This document shows positions 19,394 to 28,051 of a stretch of DNA of 64,000 nt, in pieces. The notes below the pieces were generated by a model. The model was not told the origin of the DNA. It saw only the letters and a list, made by a program, of their open reading frames with translations, and made no database searches. Made by a program: the position numbers and the translations under genes. This stretch comes from Mesobacillus harenae (GTDB lineage: Bacteria > Bacillota > Bacilli > Bacillales > Cytobacillaceae). Numbering within the stretch: position 1 is the first letter of the stretch; each line of letters starts with the position of its first letter. The stretch lies in assembly GCF_013343715.1 (NCBI RefSeq), contig NZ_JABUNR010000009.1, positions 1-64,000 on the forward strand, given 5' to 3'.

Positions 19394-21151
19394 CTAATCA
19401 AAATATAGTTTTTTATTGTCTATATCTAACTCAATATCTATAATTTTTGGTCCTTGTAGTGTTTGAATTAACAACTTGATTACTTCCTCACCATCAGCAA
19501 ATTGATATTCTTTATATAACTGCGCTTTCAGCCGATGAATCCCATGCGATAAAACTGGATTTAATTTTGTAGAAAGGGACCCATTCGCAATTTGATAGAA
19601 ATAATCTAGTATAGGCAATGGTAATAAATAGGTTTGTGGTAACCGATTGAACTTAATATATACATTATAAATAGGTTCATCCGAAACTGTATTTTCCATT
19701 TGCTTCGAATCTACTACTAAGCTATCAAAATCAATCTTACCTACTAAAAGATAGACATTTTGATTAGTAAGGCCATTACGTTTTAATGGCAAATACAATA
19801 CACTATCAGAATTAACATCACTACTCTCTCCCATAATAAGGACTTGTAATGCCTTGAAAACAATTTCTTTCAATTGGCGCTTTGAGCGGGAGCGAATACC
19901 GTTTTTACGATACGATAAATATTTTGGATATATTGGAGAATATAAAATACCAAATAACTGAGCAGCTTGCTGTTCATCCATCTCGGCAAATAAAATCGCC
20001 ATACGACGCATAGCTTTACGTATTAAAAATGGTTCTTTTCCATAAAGTAATTGTTCAGTAGTGTAAAGTCGCCGACGCATAAAATAATCCCATATATTTT
20101 TTGTAATAGTTCGAACTTCTTCAGCCAATACATCGAAGTTCTCTTTCACAAAAAGATCTTGATCAAATTTTAGCCTTTTTTCATCTAACTTCATCTTTTG
20201 AATTTCAACGATTGATTTAATTTTCAACGCATCTGTGTTTTCAGTAAAACCTACATATCCAAAAAACAAGTTACTAATATGATAATCAAATAAAATAGTT
20301 TGACGGTTAATCACACTTAATTTATGACATTGTAAATTGCCTGTAATCGCATATGAAAGATGTGAGAGAATTTGGCGTATTGTTAATCTCATGTCATTAT
20401 CAGCTAACCAACGATAATAATTTATGGCAAACCCCTTAAATTGTTCTTGATGTTTTTTCAATGTCAAATAATTATTATGTATTGGGCATGATAAGCCTAA
20501 TTCACATGTTTCAGAGCCTTTCCAAAGTTCCTCATTTAATAGGTTATCTATTAAAAATGGCACAATGTCAGTATTATCTAGTAAGGCTAGGTTTATTACT
20601 AAGACAGAAACTTGACCTATCAAACCTTCTTTAAATGAGTTTTCATCCATTAATTTAAGGATATCCATCTCTATTTTATTTTTACAAAATGATGTATCTG
20701 CATAATAATTTTTAAAAGCTTCAATTAATGGGCCTGTATTTGAAACAATTATACTTGAACCCTCATTGTTAACTGTGTCTAGCCCTTCTTGGATACACTC
20801 TTTTTGTTTATCACTCACCAATTCACTCATATCTTTTACGTAATATAATAGCTGTCCAGTCAACCTATTTTGAACAGTATCTTCTTCTTTTAGCTTTTCT
20901 TCAGCTTGAATTGCATCAACTTGACGTAAGATTTGATGTAATAAGCTAGTTTTTCCATCACCAGCATGGCCGGTTAATATAATAAATGATGGCTTTTCTT
21001 TAATTTGGTGTATTAGGTAACTGCCAATCTTTCTCTCCACACGGATTCTTTCATAGTAAGGACTAGAAAACTGAGATTCTGCAATTGCATTGTCATTTGA
21101 ACTATTAGCATTATTCATGGATTGTAAATATCTAATATATTGTATATGCAT
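19394..21151 (-). CDS. dptF: P-loop NTPase, DptF-like restriction protein
   Basis: A 585-residue protein with Walker A LTGHAGDGKTSLLHQ at residues 60-74. There is a CxxxxxxC pair (CELGLSCPIHNN, near 217-223), then helical segments such as RLTIRQILSHLSYAITG. First gene of the five-gene unit. DptF proteins are P-loop ATPases of about this size and start dptFGH operons, so the fit in motif, length and order is good. The ATG at 21151 has AGAGGTG six bases upstream; a second Met (codon 12) has no such site. The 250 bases upstream are very AT-rich, with a TATAAT at about 21190-21200 (minus strand) but no convincing -35. Confidence 0.6.
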   Translation of the reverse strand: MHIQYIRYLQSMNNANSSNDNAIAESQFSSPYYERIRVERKIGSYLIHQIKEKPSFIILTGHAGDGKTSLLHQILRQVDAIQAEEKLKEEDTVQNRLTGQLLYYVKDMSELVSDKQKECIQEGLDTVNNEGSSIIVSNTGPLIEAFKNYYADTSFCKNKIEMDILKLMDENSFKEGLIGQVSVLVINLALLDNTDIVPFLIDNLLNEELWKGSETCELGLSCPIHNNYLTLKKHQEQFKGFAINYYRWLADNDMRLTIRQILSHLSYAITGNLQCHKLSVINRQTILFDYHISNLFFGYVGFTENTDALKIKSIVEIQKMKLDEKRLKFDQDLFVKENFDVLAEEVRTITKNIWDYFMRRRLYTTEQLLYGKEPFLIRKAMRRMAILFAEMDEQQAAQLFGILYSPIYPKYLSYRKNGIRSRSKRQLKEIVFKALQVLIMGESSDVNSDSVLYLPLKRNGLTNQNVYLLVGKIDFDSLVVDSKQMENTVSDEPIYNVYIKFNRLPQTYLLPLPILDYFYQIANGSLSTKLNPVLSHGIHRLKAQLYKEYQFADGEEVIKLLIQTLQGPKIIDIELDIDNKKLYFD

Positions 21152-21400
21152 ATTAACACCTCTATTTATCTTGTTATAACTATTTTAACATTATATGTAA
21201 AATAAATTACGAGTTTTCAGTAAACAATATAATTTGAATATGTATTTCATTATTTTGTTAATTCTCATTAAAAAATAGTGTTAAATTCATTCAATTAAAA
21301 ATAGGCCAGCGACTCATTGTTAAACAAAAGTTTTTCACCTAGTTCTTCTATTTTCCCTCTAACAGAAAAGGAATATGGAAACTAAAAAACATTTTAAAAA

Positions 21401-22091
21401 TTAGTGAAGTACAAAGAAGCGATCTGATACTTCTCCTGTCTCCCAATCTATGAATACTTCTAACACTGCATCTTCACCAATATTTTCTATGTAGAATCCT
21501 CCTTGATGCGGCAAAATTGTTTCTATTATATACTCGCTCGCTGATTCCTTCTCAATCATTCCGGAAACTCTAGAGAGTGTGCTGCCTTCTAGTTCTCATC
21601 TCTTAGAAAATTAATATATTGCTGGGCAATGGTGGCGGGATTATTTTCTATGTTACGATCAGGCTTTTTCTCGGTGTCTGAATCTATTTTTTTATATACC
21701 ATTTCTATCTCGCTATTGGTCAGCACGAGTTTGTCACTAGTAACTGTGTATGTAAAGACTTGTCTTTATTATTGATAAGAATGACTAGCTGAGCACCTTC
21801 AGCTGTAAACTCTCCCGATAGCTTGCTGCCAGCTACATCCATAAAAACTTCGCCTGTTTCTTTCAGCTCCAAGCTTGCATCACCGATTGTTTCTTCTTCC
21901 CAATTTCCAAGTACTTGTGGATCTAGTTTCATTCTACTACCATCAGAATCCCCTTCATTGGAAGCATTGACAGCTGTTCCATTAACCTCTGGTTTCTTTG
22001 CGCCTGATTCTACTGCATCCTCATTATTAGAACCACATGTCGACAAAAGAAATAACAATAATACAAACACTATGTTTATATTAGACTTCAA
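21401..22091 (-). pseudogene. Lipoprotein gene broken by two frameshifts
   Basis: The first 123 codons give a lipoprotein signal (VFVLLLFLLSTC, lipobox LSTC near residue 19), a Ser/Asp/Glu-rich linker and a domain starting LGNWEEETIGDASLEL. Near 21755 the frame is lost; reading on in the next frame gives VTSDKLVLTNSEIEMVYKK and QQYINFLRDEN, and after a second shift near 21595, SRVSGMIEKESASEYIIE to a stop at 21401. Joined up, the ancestor was about 230 residues. I do not recognise the family; the remaining part resembles small secreted Bacillus lipoproteins with a beta-rich domain. It is unlikely to make a full product. Confidence 0.65.
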
Positions 22092-22228
22092 TTCTTCCTC
22101 CTCTATTTCAACTTGTATTGAAAAAACCAGTACTTTAATATTATCATAAAAAATGTAAGTAACTGTTCTAACAAGGAAACAAGTTGGTTAACTTTTAATC
22201 AAATCGATCAGTAACAATATCCTTTCAA

Positions 22229-22260
22229 CATAAAATAGCGAACACCCTTTTATTGGTGTC
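22229..22260. terminator. Terminator-like hairpin
   Basis: GCGAACACC-CTTTTATT-GGTGTCCGC forms a strong stem; a sister hairpin occurs at 29829-29856 below yxjG. No obvious live gene ends at this copy, so it is probably left over from a lost gene. The following 400 bases (22265-22690) hold nothing I recognise, apart from an imperfect inverted repeat at about 22560-22612. Confidence 0.5.
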
Positions 22261-22689
22261 CGCTACAAACCTAACTCCTGGTCACAGTGATGCCTCGAAG
22301 AATCTTGTTTCACAGAGATGGTTCACGGGACGGGGTATGTTTGTTGTCTTGAGGTGTGTTATGTGTTGGTCTGGGGAATGTTGAATGATGGTTAATAACT
22401 TTAATCTAGGCAGTAGTTACCTTATCAATATAGTATGTAGTGTTTTTGAGATTCTTAAATTAGTGAAAGTTGAGACTATTGCTGTCCAGAATTAGTCGAT
22501 TATAATTTCCATATATGATTCGAAGCGTTTCGACATCTATAATTCCGGGGAATCGAAAAGACGCCTCCCATAATGTATAACTGCGCCAACAGTTTATACG
22601 GGAGACGTCCCACCAAAAAGTATATGGTTATTGTATCGGCATATCAGCTGATTGAAAACATTCTTACTTGGGTCTTTAGTTAGGGTGCG

Positions 22690-22816
22690 GGAAGGATCCC
22701 TTCTCCATGTTGTGGTAAAAACATGTTGGTTATAGGAACTAAGAAAGCCAAGGATCATCAGGGACAGAGTAAGATATATAACATCCGGAGGTTACAGTGC
22801 CCTCATTGCCGTACCA
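22690..22816 (+). pseudogene. DUF6431-type transposon protein, fragment
   Basis: The plus strand reads PCCGKNMLVIGTKKAKDHQG and then YNIRRLQCPHCRTIHQ. The CxxC...IRRL.C..C..IHxELP pattern is that of small zinc-ribbon proteins (DUF6431) found with transposase-like genes in Bacilli. The frame leaves the family pattern at about 22808, where it joins the left direct repeat (22805-23760) pointing the other way. It is a truncated relic. Confidence 0.55.
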
Positions 22817-22903
22817 TCCACCAAATAAGTCCGTTAGGCCTCTCTTTTCTATTTCTTTTAATTTCTTGGATACATTTCGATTTATATATTCTGTTGAATA
22901 CAT
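22808..22903 (-). pseudogene. Truncated third gene of the left repeat
   Basis: ATG at 22903, preceded by GGAGG, opens MYSTEYINRNVSKKLKEIEK and continues RGLTDLFGGWYG before running into unrelated sequence. The same opening recurs in the right repeat at 28855. It is 18 bases downstream of the XRE regulator stop, so it was the third gene of that small operon. Function unknown. Confidence 0.45.
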
Positions 22904-22921
22904 AGAATCCTCCAATAATGA

Positions 22922-23179
22922 TTAGAAGTTTTTTGGATTTAATCTATTCTTCTTATGTAATGCCATAGACTCCTCGATTTCTTTTGAAGCCTTTATTAAA
23001 TATTGTGCATTTTCTTGTATTTCTTCTATTTCTTTCATTAATTCTGATGGCTTTTTTCCCAAGGCAACGGCCAAGTTGAAGATCGTATCTAAAGAAGGGG
23101 TGGAATTATCTCTTTCTAAATTGCTGATGGTTTTTCGGTCTAGTTTGCTGTATTCAGCTAGATCTTCCTGGCTGAGCAA
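22922..23179 (-). CDS. XRE-family transcriptional regulator
   Basis: The 85-residue frame from TTG at 23179 reads LSQEDLAEYSKLDRKTISNL and so covers most of an HTH_3 domain, followed by a Glu-rich helix. The frame stays open further upstream and would supply the missing first helix (YYGKTLEKLRRSQ), but no ATG/GTG/TTG occurs there before a stop. The true start is therefore unclear; AAGGAG lies at about 23245-23250. Likely an autoregulator of the three-gene repeat operon. A copy with a one-base deletion is at 28874-29130. Confidence 0.6.
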   Translation of the reverse strand: MLSQEDLAEYSKLDRKTISNLERDNSTPSLDTIFNLAVALGKKPSELMKEIEEIQENAQYLIKASKEIEESMALHKKNRLNPKNF

Positions 23180-23337
23180 CTGACTTCTGCGTAGCTTTTC
23201 TAATGTTTTCCCATAGTAATGGTCTTCTTCTTTTCCAAAGGTAAAGACTCCTTTTTAATACCATTAGAAACCTTTCGGACTAAATAGAACACGCAACAGG
23301 CTGACCATTTGTTGACATAAGGAAACCCTTTAAAATA

Positions 23338-23380
23338 CATAAAAAATGCGGCAGATGTCGACTGCCGCAATAGTTTTTAT
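23338..23380 (-). terminator. Terminator-like hairpin between the repeat genes
   Basis: TGCGGCAG-ATGTCGA-CTGCCGCA is a strong stem in the gap after the 73-residue gene. The right repeat has the matching hairpin at about 29296-29325. A-rich flanks on the left give a T-run on the minus strand. Confidence 0.55.
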
Positions 23381-23464
23381 CTAAATATTGAGTCTTGGCT
23401 AAAATAGCTTGCTATACTATAGAATTAGCATTTATTCAGCATAGTAACCGAGCCACTGTCTCTA

Positions 23465-23686
23465 TCAAAACAATACAGCACACTCCCATTGCTTCTCTTC
23501 ATTACATCCATTCAATAGAATAAAGTTCTTATATAGTTCCGCTTCATTGATTGGTATTCTGGTTGATAAATCAGTTGTTCGCAGGACAAACTCTTTGACT
23601 CCTATAAATTCAGATTCGACTACCAAATAGAATTGTGTACCTTTTTTTAACCCTCTAAAGTTATTCTTTAGCATATATCTTTTCAT
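23465..23686 (-). CDS. Conserved 73-residue protein of the repeat, unknown function
   Basis: It begins MKRYMLKNNFRGLKKGTQF and is predicted to be a small beta-rich soluble protein with no known motif. An upstream in-frame start at 23722 exists, but the right-hand copy shares sequence only from about this Met, so I use it. The sister gene at 29451-29639 differs at a few residues and at its C-terminus. It precedes the XRE gene in the same direction; a toxin/immunity or phage-related pair is possible but not supported by any motif. Confidence 0.5.
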   Translation of the reverse strand: MKRYMLKNNFRGLKKGTQFYLVVESEFIGVKEFVLRTTDLSTRIPINEAELYKNFILLNGCNEEKQWECAVLF

Positions 23687-23849
23687 GATCCCGCCTGGCA
23701 ACTCCCATTTATAACTTATCATTTATAGTAATAAATTAAAAGGTGCAAATGAGCATACCCTTGCTTCATAACACTTCCAATAAAAGATTCTCTTATTAGA
23801 ATGGGTCCCTCTGCTACCACCAGTGCAACATTTTTGAAATCCATAATAA

Positions 23850-23882
23850 AAAGCGGCAGTTGATTACGCTGCCGCTAATGTA
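23850..23882. terminator. Hairpin, GCGGCAG/CTGCCGC stem
   Basis: AGCGGCAG-TTGATTACG-CTGCCGCT with A-rich left flank. No intact gene ends next to it. It resembles the hairpin at 23338-23380. Confidence 0.45.
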
Positions 23883-23932
23883 AATAAGTATAAAAAGTTT
23901 TAATAATGTAATATTTTTACATGTCGTCAAAA

Positions 23933-24049
23933 TTACCATTGACCGTCTTTTTCTAACATCGTGAAATGAACATAATGTGGATAGTCCACTTCGTCAAACA
24001 ACTCTTGAGAACCGATTGATCTTGCTTCAAGTACTAAACTAGTTGACAT
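23933..24049 (-). pseudogene. Short ORF, probable C-terminal gene fragment
   Basis: A 38-codon frame reads LEARSIGSQELFDEVDYPH and ends in EKDGQW. It looks like the end of a longer protein cut by the integrase-bearing junction at about 24050. I cannot name the family. Confidence 0.3.
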
Positions 24050-24056
24050 TAATTAT

Positions 24057-24185
24057 GTAAGTGAGCGTTTGGGACATAGCACTATCGAAACGACTTATAA
24101 GCATTATTCTCACGTGCTTAGGGAACTGCGGGAGGAGAAGAGAAACAGACGGTTGAAACTTTTGAGAATAGTAGGCTCAGTTTAA
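24057..24185 (+). pseudogene. Tyrosine recombinase (phage integrase), C-terminal tail
   Basis: The frame reads VSERLGHSTIETTYKHYSHV to a TAA at 24183-24185. LGHSTIETTYKHYSH is the classic end of the integrase catalytic domain: LGH plus the catalytic Tyr of TYxHY. The Arg-His-Arg part is missing, so it is a remnant. It marks a former integration next to the nuclease/helicase genes. Confidence 0.7.
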
Positions 24186-24298
24186 ATCGAAATTGATTTG
24201 GTTTATGATATATGAAAGGTGTCGGTGCGGGAACACTGGCATCAGTCTTAATTATCCGCAGTATGTGGTGGCTAATTAAATACGTTTAAGAAAAAAAT

Positions 24299-24340
24299 AA
24301 CTCACACTACTTAGCGGGCAGGGTGAGTTACTTTTTGTTT
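24299..24340. terminator. Bidirectional hairpin terminator
   Basis: AACTCAC...GTGAGTT stem with T-rich tracts on both sides. On the minus strand it serves the nuclease/helicase genes ending at 24399; on the plus strand it follows the integrase tail. Confidence 0.55.
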
Positions 24341-24398
24341 AATGAGTATTGCTTATGGATGCTTAGTTAATTTTAAAAAATGCTCTCTGTTGTTGAAT

Positions 24399-24851
24399 TT
24401 AAACTTCCCTATTACTTATAATCTCAGACACTCTTTCTCCTTTTACATAAAATACTGCAATGTCTAAAGAATCAAGAAAGGGTTTAATTTTGTTTATAAA
24501 TTCTCGATGATCTTTATTATCTGGAATTGCAATGGCTGTCTTGTATATGTATTCATCTAACTTGGGCATAGAGAGTGTTTCAGCTGTGGCAAATAGCAGT
24601 TCCGATATATGAACCTTTATTTGACTTCTATCAAATGGTTTACCGTATCTTTTTGAAGTAGAATCGGAACTGGTTTCCCCTATGGCCTCTATAAAAAGTC
24701 TTAAGTCCTTGTTAGAGTTAGTTTTCTTAGCTATTACATCCTTTCCTGAATGTTTAATTTCTTTCTTTCGATTTATGATCACATAACCCCTTTCTTCTAA
24801 ATCTTGGCATACGGCATCAATGACATCTAATTCAAATAACAAGGAAAACAC
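24399..24851 (-). CDS. Small PD-(D/E)XK-like protein
   Basis: A 150-residue protein whose middle reads GKDVIAKK (Asp38), then RLFIEAIGETSSDS (Glu55), then RYGKPFDRSQIKVHISELLF. The spacing fits a restriction-endonuclease-like fold (D..ExK), but the usual Lys of ExK is Ile57, so catalysis is doubtful unless another Lys substitutes. It starts 43 bases after the NucS-like gene and is probably its operon partner. GTG at 24851 is the longest start; TTG at 24842 has better spacing to AAAGGG. No family name can be given with confidence. Confidence 0.5.
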   Translation of the reverse strand: MFSLLFELDVIDAVCQDLEERGYVIINRKKEIKHSGKDVIAKKTNSNKDLRLFIEAIGETSSDSTSKRYGKPFDRSQIKVHISELLFATAETLSMPKLDEYIYKTAIAIPDNKDHREFINKIKPFLDSLDIAVFYVKGERVSEIISNREV

Positions 24852-24894
24852 GCCCTTTCTCTTTTCATTTCTTTATATGTAAGGCTTGAGTATA

Positions 24895-26055
24895 TTATTG
24901 TAGAAAATCAAACACATATCCTTTTTCCTTTCCTTTATAATGGGCTTTTAATATAGTAATAGCAAACAATCCCTTTAGTAAATTTCCCACCTGCTGATCA
25001 CTATCTTCAGATAATCCTATTTTTCCTAGCCAAAGTATTTTATTATTTTTGCCATTGAGGTCTTCAACTTGGTAACCGTTATCATTTAATAACCGATATA
25101 CATCATCCCAATATTTTTTTGGTAATCCTTTTGCATTAAACTTTAGTTCATAATAGGGAAGGAGTTCTTTTTTATTGGTGTTCAAATATTTATGAAAACC
25201 GTATTGTGTTGTTATTTGTTTCTTACCCTTTCCAATTCTAGTAACTAGAAATCTGGATTTTTCATCAGCAAATGTTGATTTGTTTCCGCGATACCCTATT
25301 GTTCCTAAATAAATTTCACAAGGGATAGAACGTTGATTGCTTGTTAATTTGTAATGAACTACATACCCTTGCCACGCCCCTTTAGCTGTTACACTCCATT
25401 CAGGCGGTTCGTCCAATCTTTTTATATGAACTATACCTTGGAACAATCTTCTATTAAAATGATGGTTCTTGATTAGGTTCATAAACTCATTAGCTACTAA
25501 TTGATTTTCTTTGTTATTATTACTTAATCCAGGGCTTGCATCTATTGGTGCAAAGAATTGATAAGATGTGTATGGGCCACCAAGTGGAGATGATGTTGCA
25601 TTCAAGTAATCTTGAAAACTCAATCTAGGAACTCCTACTGCCTCTTTATATAATTTTCCTTCAATAAAAATAGATTGATACAAGTTGGGGTCATTTTCCA
25701 TCAAATAATTGAATAACTCTTCCGTTCTAATCTCTTTCCACTCTATGTTATTAGACAAACAAATGTCTTGTATGTCACCAGGAACTTCTTGCCCAATCAA
25801 CATAGCTCTAATGTTTTTATCAACCTGTTTCTTCAACCTACCTCTATAATCTAATATCTGTTCCACGCTCTCCATTGTAATAATATCCCTTTTTAACTCG
25901 GTTAATAAGAGGTTGCTGTCTTTGTCAGCGAAGATTAAATCAGTACGTCTATTTTCCAATTGTCCCTGTCTTTCCAGAAGAACTAGCCCATCTTCAATTA
26001 ATTCAGGGTGTATAACTAATATATCTTCAAACTCCTTTTCAGAAAGGATATACAC
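24895..26055 (-). CDS. NucS/DUF91-like PD-(D/E)XK nuclease
   Basis: A 386-residue protein. Residues 1-110 form a NucS-like endonuclease domain: Asp39 in RRTDLIFAD, Glu53 and Lys55 in LLTELKRD, Gln66 in EQILDYRGRL, so all expected catalytic residues are present. The C-terminal ~250 residues have no motif that I know. The GTG start at 26055 has AAGGAGG eight bases upstream. It lies between a NERD-helicase gene (139-base gap) and a small PD-(D/E)XK-like gene (43-base gap), all on one strand. This grouping suggests a DNA-targeting defence set; the family domains are known, the joint role is inference. Confidence 0.65.
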   Translation of the reverse strand: MYILSEKEFEDILVIHPELIEDGLVLLERQGQLENRRTDLIFADKDSNLLLTELKRDIITMESVEQILDYRGRLKKQVDKNIRAMLIGQEVPGDIQDICLSNNIEWKEIRTEELFNYLMENDPNLYQSIFIEGKLYKEAVGVPRLSFQDYLNATSSPLGGPYTSYQFFAPIDASPGLSNNNKENQLVANEFMNLIKNHHFNRRLFQGIVHIKRLDEPPEWSVTAKGAWQGYVVHYKLTSNQRSIPCEIYLGTIGYRGNKSTFADEKSRFLVTRIGKGKKQITTQYGFHKYLNTNKKELLPYYELKFNAKGLPKKYWDDVYRLLNDNGYQVEDLNGKNNKILWLGKIGLSEDSDQQVGNLLKGLFAITILKAHYKGKEKGYVFDFLQ

Positions 26056-26194
26056 ATTGGGTTCCTCCTTACTTTGTAATTTTTGAAAATATCAAAACCT
26101 TTATCCAAATAGAATGTTCCTGAAAGATACAATAATTCAGGTGATATGTTATAGATGTTTCTTCGGGTATCAGAAGATATTGCATAATTTTTTA

Positions 26195-28051
26195 CTATTC
26201 ACCATTAAAATGAGGAGCTAACCAATTAAAGTCCGGACAATTATTAATACATAGGAAACTTCTTGAATCAGAAAAAGCATTCACTCGTGTAATCGCTATG
26301 AACAAAGCATTTTGTAGTTCTTCTTTCCTTTTTAAATCATCTCCAATGCCCTCTAAAAGTAAAAAAATATGTGAACTTTCCCAACCTTTATAGCTATGAT
26401 AACTACAAACCTTCAAACGTCCCTTACCAGGTTGAAATCTCCATTTTTCATTCCTTCTCTCGTTATAATCTTTTTGCCCAGATAAATCATATACATGAGA
26501 AGTCTTTACATGTAAGCTTTCAAAATAATTTACCAGCTCAATTCCCGTATCCTCTTTCATTGTAATAACAGTTATATCTTCTATCGTACTGATACCCTCT
26601 GATAATATCGTTCTTATGTTTTTCTCTACTACCTGAGCTCTGTTCTTGTCAGCAGATATATTTTGCCAATTTATTCGAGTAAATAAATCTTGTTGAGAAT
26701 TCATCGTTAAGATTTTTTCTTGATTTTCCATGTCAAGTAGATTTCTAAGTATATCAATTTGTGAAACAATACTCTGTGGAAGCCGATGGGATATTTTTAA
26801 ATTGCCAGGTTGTCCTTTAAAACCGATTCCTTCTATCTGAATAGGGTCCGTTATCCATAAACTCTGTTTATATAAATCTTGTGCTTGATCATAGAAAACA
26901 AGTAACTCACCATTATTTGTATAGAACTGTTTTAAAAAACGGATCCAATCACCATTAAAATCTTGTCCTTCATCAATAAATATAGAATCATACTTTAAAT
27001 GGCCTGGAAAATTAACATTTATTTCATCACTAATCGCATTCATTACATTAATAGTATAATTTTCAACATCATCTTTTGGAGCTGAGAGCTTTAGTTCAGC
27101 TAATAAGATTTTTAGAAAACCATGAAAATGTGCTATGGTTATATTTGCTTTTAATAACCTTCTATTTTCATGACCATGCTGCTGACTACATAAATCTCTA
27201 ATATAGTGTCTTAGTGTGATATTAAATGTTAAAATGAGTACTCGTTGTCCTTTCTTTATTGCTTCCGTTGCTTTGGTAGCTAGTATCAATGTCTTTCCTG
27301 AGCCAGCAACCCCACTCCATCTTCTGATACTTCCACTTTTTAATTCAACCAACCGCTTTTGCTCAGTAGACAGAGTTATTGGTAGTTTTCTTTCTATTGC
27401 ATAATCACTGGGTCTCAGAACGTTTTCTAGGTTCTTTACTAGCTTTTGTAGCGTTTGTTCATTATCTTTAGCGAATAAAGATCTTTCATAGAATAAAAAT
27501 TTTGGATAAATATAATCATCTTTTCTTGGATAAGGAGTTTCACATAAATAATCTAATTCATTTCTTGTCCAAACCAAGCAATACTTATGGTTTGGATTGC
27601 CACAAAACTCTATAGCCCTTTCTCTTGAAGCTATATGAAAGTAAATTACAGTAGATACCATTGCTGCTGAAATATCAGGATATTTTTCATTAGCATTTAA
27701 GAACTCATCTAATTCATACTTAAGAATCATATCCTTATATGCGCGCACTTGGGATATTGGGTTTTTGTTTATATATTTCCCATTAGTTCCAAGTACCTTT
27801 CCATCATTACTATATGCAGGTGATTGTAAATGCCAGTCTTTTACCTCAACTATTATTACTCCTTTTTCAGGATGTAATAGAATAAAATCAGGGTGCATTG
27901 AATTAATAATAGGTTGTTCGTAAAGTGTCCAACCGTCAAAAATATTTGAAGAACAGATTATTTCTTTAAAATACTTTTCTCCTTCTTCTAAAGGTTCTCG
28001 TGTGTTTGGGTTTTCAATTACTTCTACACCTTTGCGATTCCCAATAATCAA
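26195..28051 (-). CDS. NERD domain-SF1 helicase (UvrD-like)
   Basis: A 618-residue protein. The N-terminal NERD nuclease-related domain shows HPDFILLHPEKGVIIVEVKD (about residues 53-72; D-x(n)-ExK). The helicase core shows Q-motif LSTEQKRLVE, Walker A SGVAGSGKT near 249, Walker B FIDEGQDF near 359, LKISHRLPQS, and motif VI AITRVNA. NERD-helicase fusions are frequent in plasmids and defence islands. I choose the TTG at 28051 because GGAGG lies seven bases before it; the longer ATG at 28072 would contain that site. First gene of the nuclease/helicase set. Confidence 0.75.
   Translation of the reverse strand: MIIGNRKGVEVIENPNTREPLEEGEKYFKEIICSSNIFDGWTLYEQPIINSMHPDFILLHPEKGVIIVEVKDWHLQSPAYSNDGKVLGTNGKYINKNPISQVRAYKDMILKYELDEFLNANEKYPDISAAMVSTVIYFHIASRERAIEFCGNPNHKYCLVWTRNELDYLCETPYPRKDDYIYPKFLFYERSLFAKDNEQTLQKLVKNLENVLRPSDYAIERKLPITLSTEQKRLVELKSGSIRRWSGVAGSGKTLILATKATEAIKKGQRVLILTFNITLRHYIRDLCSQQHGHENRRLLKANITIAHFHGFLKILLAELKLSAPKDDVENYTINVMNAISDEINVNFPGHLKYDSIFIDEGQDFNGDWIRFLKQFYTNNGELLVFYDQAQDLYKQSLWITDPIQIEGIGFKGQPGNLKISHRLPQSIVSQIDILRNLLDMENQEKILTMNSQQDLFTRINWQNISADKNRAQVVEKNIRTILSEGISTIEDITVITMKEDTGIELVNYFESLHVKTSHVYDLSGQKDYNERRNEKWRFQPGKGRLKVCSYHSYKGWESSHIFLLLEGIGDDLKRKEELQNALFIAITRVNAFSDSRSFLCINNCPDFNWLAPHFNGE

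Larger units (their letters stand above)
22805..23760. repeat. Direct repeat, left copy (~0.95 kb)
   Basis: This segment and 28770-29725 share the same gene order, orientation and most bases: small ORF start, XRE regulator, hairpin, 62-73-residue protein, and a common flank beginning AAAAGGTGCAAATGAGCATA. The left copy keeps an intact XRE frame; the right copy does not. Confidence 0.8.

Noticed and set aside
12657..21151. BREX or DISARM system
   Set aside because: No PglX-type methylase, PglZ phosphatase, or helicase of those systems is present; the HerA-type protein sits in a DptFGH-like order.
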